DNA of 37,695 nt from an uncultured Clostridia bacterium (GTDB lineage: Bacteria; Bacillota; Clostridia; Oscillospirales; Oscillospiraceae): positions 1-37,695 of the forward strand of contig CAMGRA010000001.1 of NCBI GenBank assembly GCA_946061345.1, written 5' to 3'. The notes under the pieces are model-generated. The model was not told where the DNA came from. It worked only from the letters and a program-made list of their open reading frames with translations, and did not search any database. The translations under genes and the position numbers were made by a program. Of the stretch, positions 32,016 to 37,695 are shown piece after piece (position 1 is the first letter of the stretch; every line of letters begins with the position of its first letter).

Positions 32016-32886
32016 TAATTTCGGTTATCTGTTGGGCGAGGGCGTCCGCGCTATGTTCAAGCACGGCTTCATGTCCTTTGCCGCTATCTGCATCACGGTG
32101 GCCTGCCTGGTCATCATCAACAGCTTTGCGCTGATTTCCTACAATCTTGACCTGACCGTCGGCGAGGTCCAGAAAGAGCTTCGCATCGTCGTGTGCATTG
32201 ACGAGAACTATACCGAGGCTGAGTCCAAGAGCGTCGGCTCCGATATCAATCTGCTGCCCAACGTTGCAAACGCCGAATTTGTTTCACGTCAGCAGGCCCT
32301 TGAGGATTTCATCGGTGACTCCGACGCGTCGTTGTTTGAGGGACTGGAGGCTGACGCCATGCGCGACCAGTTCGTCGTTACCCTGGTGGACAACGCCCAG
32401 GTAGCTGAAACCAAGGAGGCGCTGGAAAACATCAACGGCGTCAGCGACGTCTATGCCGATATTGAGGTGGGCAACGCCCTGGCAACGATCCGCACGGTGC
32501 TGTATATTGCCTCCCTGGCCATTGCCGCCGTGCTGCTGATCGTCTCCCTGATCATCATCTCCAACACCATCCGTCTTGCCATGCTGGACCGGCGGGAGGA
32601 GATCGCCATCATGAAAATGGTGGGTGCCACCAACAGCTTTATTCGTTTCCCGTTCTTTGTGGAGGGCTTCTTCCTGGGCCTGTTCGGCGCAGTGTTTTCC
32701 TTCTTCATCGAATGGGGCCTCTATGAGGTTCTGCGCAAGGCCGTTTTGAACACCGGCCTTAAGGTCATAACCATTATCCCGTTCACCGACATGCTTGTTC
32801 CCATGGCGTTGGTCTGCTGCGTTGCCGGTTTTGTCATCGGTATTTTCGGCAGCGTCATGTCCATCCGCCGTTTCCTTAAGGTGTAA
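32005..32886 (+). CDS. ftsX: Cell division protein FtsX (permease-like)
   Basis: This 293-residue membrane protein has the FtsX layout: a first helix (about 20-42), a large extracellular loop (about 48-165) that contacts hydrolases, and three further helices. The loop starts VQKELRIVVCIDENYTEAE, and RREEIAIMKMVGATNSFIR is the conserved cytoplasmic coupling loop. The start was placed at 32005, inside the end of ftsE; the longer open frame is antisense-like and has no support. The downstream M23 gene is a likely partner. Confidence 0.95.
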   Translation: MKHNNFGYLLGEGVRAMFKHGFMSFAAICITVACLVIINSFALISYNLDLTVGEVQKELRIVVCIDENYTEAESKSVGSDINLLPNVANAEFVSRQQALEDFIGDSDASLFEGLEADAMRDQFVVTLVDNAQVAETKEALENINGVSDVYADIEVGNALATIRTVLYIASLAIAAVLLIVSLIIISNTIRLAMLDRREEIAIMKMVGATNSFIRFPFFVEGFFLGLFGAVFSFFIEWGLYEVLRKAVLNTGLKVITIIPFTDMLVPMALVCCVAGFVIGIFGSVMSIRRFLKV

Positions 32887-32919
32887 GGGAGCAGGCGTCT
32901 TTCCCCGGAAAGGAGACCT

Positions 32920-34185
32920 ATGATGTATAAGTACAGAAGAGCTATTATTTCCGTTATCGCGCTGTTACTGGTGATTTCACTTCTGGCTGGCTTTGTGGTC
33001 ATGCTGGTCAACGCCAAAAGCTCCTCCGAGATCCAGGCGGAGATCGACGAGCTGGAAAAGAAATCCGATGAGCTTGCCTCCCAGCGCGAGGACCTGGAAA
33101 ATGAGATCTCGCAGAATGAAAGCCAGACGCTTGACCTGGTGCAGCAGAAGTCCCAGGTGGACCGGGACATTGAGCTGACCCGGCAGGAGATCGAGCTGGT
33201 CAACGAGCAGATCCACCAGTACAATCTGCTGATTTCCGAAAAGCAGGCGGAGCTGGATGAACTGAAAGCCGAGCAGGACGACCTGTTTGAGCGCTATAAG
33301 CTGCGTATGCGCGCCATGCAGGAACGCGGTGAGGTAACTTTCTGGTCCGTCCTTCTGGAAGCCGACAGCTTTGCCGATATGCTTAACTGCCGCGCTATGA
33401 TCGAGGAGATCGCCAAGACCGATCAGCGTATGATGGATGAAATGCGCGATCTGGCCGCTGAGGTGATTGACGCCAAGGACGCTCTGGCCCAGGAAAAGAT
33501 CAAGCTGGAGGAGACCAAGGCACAGCTTAATGCAGCGGAAGAAGAGCTGGACGAAAAACGCGCCGAATCCGACGCACTTCTTGCAGAACTCAATGCCAAT
33601 CGTGCCGAACTGATCGAGGCCGCAAAGAAATATGAGGAAGAGGAAGCAGCCCTCAGCGACCAGATCGCGGCCCTGGAGGCGGAGCGTACAGAGGCACTGC
33701 GTCAGGAATGGTTGGCTGCCCATCCGCCTGAGACGAGCAACAACAACGGCGGCGATAACAGCGGCGAGGTCAACTATCCCAGCACCAACGAAAGCTTCCT
33801 GTTCCCGGTGGACCGCAGCGGCTTTGTAATGTATACCAGCACCTACGGCTACCGCGTTCACCCCATCACGGGTAACTACTCTATGCACAATGGTCTGGAT
33901 CTGGCCTGCTACCAGGGCACGCCCATCTACGCCAGTAAGAGCGGCACCGTTACCACTGCTACCTACAATTATGCCTACGGCTACTATGTGACCATCAACC
34001 ATTATGACGGCTTTTCCACCCTCTACGGACATATGACCAACTATGTGGTCAGTGAGGGTGACTACGTGGAGCGTGGACAGGTCATCGGTTATGTCGGTTC
34101 CACCGGCTATTCCACCGGACCCCACCTGCATTTCACCGTCTACTATAACGGCTCGACGGTCAATCCCGCCGCCTACATAGGCTAA
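32920..34185 (+). CDS. Coiled-coil M23 peptidoglycan hydrolase (EnvC/CwlO-like)
   Basis: This 421-residue protein has an N-terminal signal/anchor helix (about 7-30), a long coiled coil (about 33-265), a short Asn/Gly linker and a C-terminal LytM (M23) domain. The zinc-site residues are complete: H323 and D327 in HNGLD, and H402/H404 in HLH. It is therefore probably an active endopeptidase rather than an EnvC-type degenerate activator. Its position after ftsEX fits a hydrolase held inactive by its coiled coil and released by FtsX. ATGs at 32920 and 32923 are both possible; AAAGGAG is nearer ideal spacing for 32923. Confidence 0.9.
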   Translation: MMYKYRRAIISVIALLLVISLLAGFVVMLVNAKSSSEIQAEIDELEKKSDELASQREDLENEISQNESQTLDLVQQKSQVDRDIELTRQEIELVNEQIHQYNLLISEKQAELDELKAEQDDLFERYKLRMRAMQERGEVTFWSVLLEADSFADMLNCRAMIEEIAKTDQRMMDEMRDLAAEVIDAKDALAQEKIKLEETKAQLNAAEEELDEKRAESDALLAELNANRAELIEAAKKYEEEEAALSDQIAALEAERTEALRQEWLAAHPPETSNNNGGDNSGEVNYPSTNESFLFPVDRSGFVMYTSTYGYRVHPITGNYSMHNGLDLACYQGTPIYASKSGTVTTATYNYAYGYYVTINHYDGFSTLYGHMTNYVVSEGDYVERGQVIGYVGSTGYSTGPHLHFTVYYNGSTVNPAAYIG

Positions 34186-34192
34186 AAATAGG

Positions 34193-34217
34193 AAACGACA
34201 AGAGTTTTTGTCGTTTT
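34193..34217 (+). terminator. Terminator after the M23 gene
   Basis: AAACGACAA and TTGTCGTTT (34193-34201 and 34208-34216) pair over 9 bp and run into TTTT. It lies a few bases past the M23 stop and would end the ftsEX-M23 transcript. Confidence 0.6.
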
Positions 34218-34233
34218 ATAAAGCCGAATCGCC

Positions 34234-34266
34234 GATTTGCGCGCCGCTGCGCGGCAGCCGCAAATC
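34234..34266 (+). repeat. Palindromic hairpin in the S41 leader
   Basis: GATTTGCG pairs with CGCAAATC (34234-34241, 34259-34266) around an inner GCCGC/GCGGC helix. It shares a GCAGCCG/AAATC-like core with the gatD terminator at 27656-27686. No T run follows. Confidence 0.5.
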
Positions 34267-34316
34267 ATGGCTAATATAGTTAGCGCCATTTTAATGTCGC
34301 TTACTATAAAAACATT

Positions 34317-34345
34317 CCCAGAGTCTGCGCTTCGCAGGCTCTGGG
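34317..34345 (+). other. Stem-loop just upstream of the S41 ribosome site
   Basis: CCCAGAGTCTGCG (34317-34329) pairs with CGCAGGCTCTGGG (34333-34345), 13 bp with one wobble and a 3-base loop. It ends 23 bases before the S41 ATG. No T run follows in the plus direction, so it may be a leader stability or regulatory element. Confidence 0.5.
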
Positions 34346-34368
34346 TATATTCGCACTTGGAGTGAGTT

Positions 34369-35583
34369 ATGAAACATCTGACAAAAACTATGATCTGCCT
34401 TCTGCTTGTGACCGCTGTTGCCCTGTCTTGTGTGGGCTGCGGCCTGAATCCGGAGCTGCTGGACCGCGTAAGGGAGCAGCAGAAGGAAACAGTTCCCGCC
34501 GAAACGGAGGAAAACGCCGATTACCAGAATAAACTGGATGAAATCCTGAATATCCTCAACACCTATTACGTCGATGACTACTCCACGGAGGACCTGGGGG
34601 ATTATCTGGCAGAGGCGGCCATCGCCTCCACCGGGGACCGCTGGAGCTACTATATCAGCGCCGACGAGTATTCGGCCTATCTGGAAAGCAATGCCAACGC
34701 CTATGTGGGCATCGGCGTGACCATCCAGCTTGTGCAGGAAACCGACCCGGGCTTTACCATCGTATCAGTCACCCATGAAAGTCCTGCCGAGGAGGCCGGA
34801 CTACAGAACGGAGACATGATCGTCGGCGTGGAGGGCCAAAATGCTGCGGAGCTGGGCATGACCGGCACCCAGCAGCTGGTCCGCGGGGAAGAAGGAACGG
34901 ACGTGACCATTACCGTGGAGCGTAACGGTCAGCGCTTTGACGTGACCATTACCCGCCGTATCATCGAGGTTGACGTGGTGGTCTATGAGCTACTGGAAAG
35001 CGGCGAGGGCTATATCAAGATCAACAATTTTGACACCCACTGCGCCCGGGACACTATTGCTGCCATCGAGGACCTGCGCGGCCAGGGCCCGACGGCTTTG
35101 ATCTTTGACCTGCGCTTCAATCCCGGCGGCATGAAGGATGAGTTGGTTAAGGTGCTGGATTATCTGCTGCCGGAAGGCCCCCTGTTCCGCTCTGTGAATT
35201 ATAAGGGAGAGGAAGAGGTAGACTACTCCGACGAGGACTGCCTGGATATGCCCATGGCTGTCATCATCAACGGCGATTCCTATTCTGCGGCGGAATTCTT
35301 TGCCGCTGCCCTGCAGGAATATGAGGCCGCCGTCATCGTCGGCACCCAGACCTGCGGCAAGGCCAACTATCAGCAGACCTTCCGCCTCAGCGACGGCTCT
35401 GCCATCGCCATTTCCACGGGCCACTATCAGACGCCCAACGGCGTGACCCTGGACGGTATCGGTGTGACACCGGATATCATCGTGGAGGTGGATGAGGAAA
35501 CCTATTTCGATCTCTACTATGAAAAGGTGGAAAAGGCCGACGATGCCCAATTGCAGGCGGCCATCAGCGCTCTGCACAAATAA
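34369..35583 (+). CDS. S41 family carboxyl-terminal processing protease, lipoprotein
   Basis: This 404-residue secreted serine protease has a lipoprotein signal peptide with Cys at 21 and 24 (SCVGC, so the lipidated residue is ambiguous), a PDZ domain (about 105-190) and a CtpA-like catalytic domain. The nucleophile S306 lies in SYSAAE and the base K331 in GKANYQ, with Q335 four residues on. That gives the Ser-Lys(-Gln) site at canonical spacing. CtpA-type proteases are often linked to hydrolase and lipoprotein turnover, which fits the neighbouring M23 gene. The ribosome site GGAGTGA precedes the ATG. Confidence 0.92.
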   Translation: MKHLTKTMICLLLVTAVALSCVGCGLNPELLDRVREQQKETVPAETEENADYQNKLDEILNILNTYYVDDYSTEDLGDYLAEAAIASTGDRWSYYISADEYSAYLESNANAYVGIGVTIQLVQETDPGFTIVSVTHESPAEEAGLQNGDMIVGVEGQNAAELGMTGTQQLVRGEEGTDVTITVERNGQRFDVTITRRIIEVDVVVYELLESGEGYIKINNFDTHCARDTIAAIEDLRGQGPTALIFDLRFNPGGMKDELVKVLDYLLPEGPLFRSVNYKGEEEVDYSDEDCLDMPMAVIINGDSYSAAEFFAAALQEYEAAVIVGTQTCGKANYQQTFRLSDGSAIAISTGHYQTPNGVTLDGIGVTPDIIVEVDEETYFDLYYEKVEKADDAQLQAAISALHK

Positions 35584-35586
35584 TGC

Positions 35587-35616
35587 TTGACAGAAGCGGC
35601 ACCTTTCTTCTATAAT
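35587..35616 (+). promoter_or_regulatory. Promoter of greA-lysS
   Basis: Perfect TTGACA (35587-35592), 18-base spacer, perfect TATAAT (35611-35616). It begins 4 bases past the S41 stop and is 43 bases upstream of greA. Confidence 0.9.
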
Positions 35617-35658
35617 CATTGCGCATAATTTTAAGTTTTAGCGTTGGAGGTTTTTGGC

Positions 35659-36138
35659 ATGGCAAAAGAATACAAACTGACCAGGGAACGCCTGAAGGCT
35701 CTGGAGGAAGAGCTGAACTACCTGAAGACCACCAGAGAGAAAGAAGTCGCGGAGCAGATCAAGGAAGCCCGTTCTTTCGGCGATCTCTCCGAGAACAGCG
35801 AGTACGATGAGGCGAAAAATGAACAGGCCAAGCTCTATGGACGGATCGCGGAGATCGAGAACATTCTGACCTACGCGGTGGTCATCGACGAGACGACGGA
35901 TGCCGAGGCAGAGGACCGCGTCGGTCTGGGCTGCACCGTCAAGGTACGCGACATCGAATTTGACGAGACCGATGTTTTCGCCATTGTCGGCTCTCAAGAG
36001 GCCAACCCCATGGAGAAGCGCATTTCCGACGATTCTCCCTTCGGCAAGGCCATGCTGGGCAGACACATCGGCGACATCGTAGAGGTCGAGGCCCCTGTCG
36101 GTGTGATCAAATTTGAGATTCTTGACGTAAACAGATAA
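35659..36138 (+). CDS. greA: Transcription elongation factor GreA
   Basis: This 159-residue factor inserts its N-terminal coiled coil into the RNA polymerase channel and stimulates cleavage of backtracked RNA. The acidic tip is seen in GDLSENSEYDEAK (D42, E45), and the C-terminal FKBP-like domain follows, with GRHIGDIVEVEAP. The start at 35659 follows TTGGAGG. It has a very strong promoter and is followed by lysS after 40 bases, a common pairing in Firmicutes. Confidence 0.97.
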   Translation: MAKEYKLTRERLKALEEELNYLKTTREKEVAEQIKEARSFGDLSENSEYDEAKNEQAKLYGRIAEIENILTYAVVIDETTDAEAEDRVGLGCTVKVRDIEFDETDVFAIVGSQEANPMEKRISDDSPFGKAMLGRHIGDIVEVEAPVGVIKFEILDVNR

Positions 36139-36178
36139 AATAATTGAAAGCTGCCTGCGGGCAGAAATGGAGAGGAAT

Positions 36179-37669
36179 ATGGCAAAGTTTGTACCCCAGG
36201 AGGAGCTGTCCCTGGTCGACCAGGTGCGGATCCGCAGAGAAAAGCTGGAGCAGCTGCGTCAGGAGGGCCGTGACCCCTTTACGCAGACGAAGTTTGATGT
36301 CACGGCCACCGCTGCCGGGATCAAGGAGCAGTTTGAGCAGATGGAGGGTTCGCCCGTCGCTGTGGCAGGCCGTCTCATGAGCAAGCGCGGCATGGGCAAG
36401 GTCATTTTCTGCGACCTGCAGGACGACACCGGGCGCATCCAGCTCTACTTGAAGTTTGACGAAATGGAGCAGGCTGCGTTTGAGGACTGCCGCAAGCTGG
36501 ACATCGGCGACATCGTCGGTGTCAACGGCGACGTTTTCCGCACCCAGCGGGGCGAGATCTCCGTCCGCGCCCACTGCGTAACGCTGCTTTCCAAGGCCCT
36601 GCTGCCGCTGCCGGATAAATTCCACGGCCTGACCAATGTGGAAACCCGCTACCGCCAGCGCTATGTGGATCTCATCGCCAATCCTGAGGTCAAGGACACC
36701 TTTGTCAAGCGCAGCATGATCCTGCGGGAGCTGCGCGCATTTCTGGATTCCAAGGGATTTTTGGAGGTGGATACCCCCATCCTGACGCCCTTTGAGATCG
36801 GCGCGTCGGCCCGTCCGTTCTTCACCCACCACAACACCCTGAACATGGACATGGTCCTGCGCATCGAGACGGAGCTTTACCTGAAGCGGCTGGTGGTCGG
36901 CGGCATGGAGCGGGTCTATGAGGTGGGCCGCATCTTCCGCAACGAGGGTATGGACCCCAAGCATAACCCCGAATTTACCACCATCGAGCTTTACCAGGCT
37001 TATACCGACTACCACGGCATGATGGATCTGGTAGAGGAAATGATGAAGACTGTCGCCCAGAAGGTCTGCGGCACCCTGCAGATCCAGTATCAGGGCAAGC
37101 AGATCGACCTGAGCCATTGGGAGCGCATGACCATGGTGGAGGCGGTCAGGAAGTATTCCGGTGTGGACTTCGATACTGTTGCCACCGACGAGGAAGCCGT
37201 CGCTCTGGCCAAGGAGCACCACGTGGCTCTGCCGGAGATTCCCACCAGGGGCGCGATCCTGGCGGAGTTCTTCGACGCCTTTGTGGAGGAACAGCTGATC
37301 CAGCCCACCTTTATCTATGACTACCCCGTGGAGAACAGCCCCCTTGCCAAGCGCAAGGCCTCTGATCCAGCCTTTACGGAGCGCTTTGAGTATTTCATCA
37401 ACGCTACGGAGTTTGGTAACGCCTTCAGCGAGCTGAACGACCCCATCGACCAGAAGGAACGCTTTGAGCGCCAGGTGGCCGAGCGCCGTATGCTGGACCC
37501 AAAGAGCAACGCCCAGGTCGATTATGACTATGTCACCGCCCTGGAATACGGCCTCCCGCCCACGGGCGGACTGGGCTTCGGCGTTGACCGTCTGGTCATG
37601 CTCCTGACCGACTCGGCCTCCATCCGCGACGTGCTGCTTTTCCCGACAATGAAGCCTATTGACAAGTAA
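36179..37669 (+). CDS. lysS: Lysine--tRNA ligase, class II
   Basis: This 496-residue class II aminoacyl-tRNA synthetase charges tRNA-Lys. An N-terminal OB anticodon-binding domain (about 55-150, VAGRLMSKRGMGKV) precedes the catalytic domain. That domain holds motif 2 (FRNEGMDPKHNPEFT) and motif 3 (GLGFGVDRLVMLL, then FPTMKP near the end). Length is typical. The start at 36179 has GGAG in range; an ATG at 36167 adds four residues and is less well placed. The last 26 bases of the window show no clear terminator. Confidence 0.97.
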   Translation: MAKFVPQEELSLVDQVRIRREKLEQLRQEGRDPFTQTKFDVTATAAGIKEQFEQMEGSPVAVAGRLMSKRGMGKVIFCDLQDDTGRIQLYLKFDEMEQAAFEDCRKLDIGDIVGVNGDVFRTQRGEISVRAHCVTLLSKALLPLPDKFHGLTNVETRYRQRYVDLIANPEVKDTFVKRSMILRELRAFLDSKGFLEVDTPILTPFEIGASARPFFTHHNTLNMDMVLRIETELYLKRLVVGGMERVYEVGRIFRNEGMDPKHNPEFTTIELYQAYTDYHGMMDLVEEMMKTVAQKVCGTLQIQYQGKQIDLSHWERMTMVEAVRKYSGVDFDTVATDEEAVALAKEHHVALPEIPTRGAILAEFFDAFVEEQLIQPTFIYDYPVENSPLAKRKASDPAFTERFEYFINATEFGNAFSELNDPIDQKERFERQVAERRMLDPKSNAQVDYDYVTALEYGLPPTGGLGFGVDRLVMLLTDSASIRDVLLFPTMKPIDK

Positions 37670-37695
37670 AAGTCGAAAAAACCCAGTGTTTATGC

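Noticed and set aside
1..37695. CRISPR arrays, IS elements, prophage genes, defence islands, tRNA or rRNA genes
   Set aside because: I saw no regularly spaced repeats, transposase or integrase genes, or cloverleaf or rRNA sequence. A tRNA or profile scan could still confirm this.

Overview
The window reads as a chromosomal housekeeping stretch from a Gram-positive, probably spore-forming, anaerobic Clostridia bacterium, most likely of the Oscillospiraceae/Ruminococcaceae type. This placement is inferred from the moderately high GC content, AGGAGG-type ribosome binding sites, a yunB sporulation gene, a murT/gatD pair, an FMN-riboswitch-controlled ribU, and DUF896, DUF1294 and DUF4830 proteins. 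It rests on gene content only; there is no rRNA to check. I find no insertion sequence, prophage, CRISPR array, tRNA or rRNA. No gene-free gap exceeds about 260 bases.

Layout. (1) Positions 1-2.3 kb hold small envelope genes: a PAP2 phosphatase, GtrA, a secreted or anchored hypothetical, DUF1294 and DUF896. (2) Positions 2.3-11.1 kb are a plus-strand run: two FAD oxidoreductases (BaiN/HI0933-like and COG2509), an unknown membrane protein, recD2, a comF-type gene, a lone mreB-family gene and a membrane-anchored polysaccharide deacetylase. (3) Positions 11.1-20.3 kb are on the minus strand: an O-antigen-ligase/polymerase-like protein, a complete branched-chain amino acid ABC transporter (livJ-H-M-G-F) preceded by a 68-residue membrane protein with a strong promoter, and an acyltransferase coupled to an AMP-forming acyl-CoA ligase. 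(4) Positions 20.5-27.7 kb on the plus strand are pcrA, yunB, ligA, murT and gatD. (5) Positions 27.7-29.2 kb on the minus strand are ribU with its FMN riboswitch and a DUF4830 protein. (6) Positions 29.3-37.7 kb on the plus strand are a 16S-type pseudouridine synthase, a CdaR/PucR-type regulator, ftsE, ftsX, an M23 coiled-coil hydrolase, an S41 protease, greA and lysS.

How the genes work together. Much of the window concerns cell-envelope building and remodelling: PAP2, GtrA, MreB, deacetylase, O-antigen-ligase-like protein, MurT/GatD, and FtsEX with its hydrolase and protease. DNA repair and replication (RecD2, PcrA, LigA) and nutrient uptake (Liv, RibU) make up most of the rest. Several genes are translationally coupled by ATGA overlaps, and several intergenic gaps carry textbook sigma-A promoters with 17-base spacers.

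The most unusual signal is in murT/gatD. The GatD homologue keeps the fold-defining segments of lipid II isoglutaminyl synthase glutaminase, but the catalytic cysteine position reads Gly and the catalytic histidine position reads Thr. MurT also departs from consensus at two conserved motifs. This suggests a degenerate or re-purposed MurT/GatD complex.
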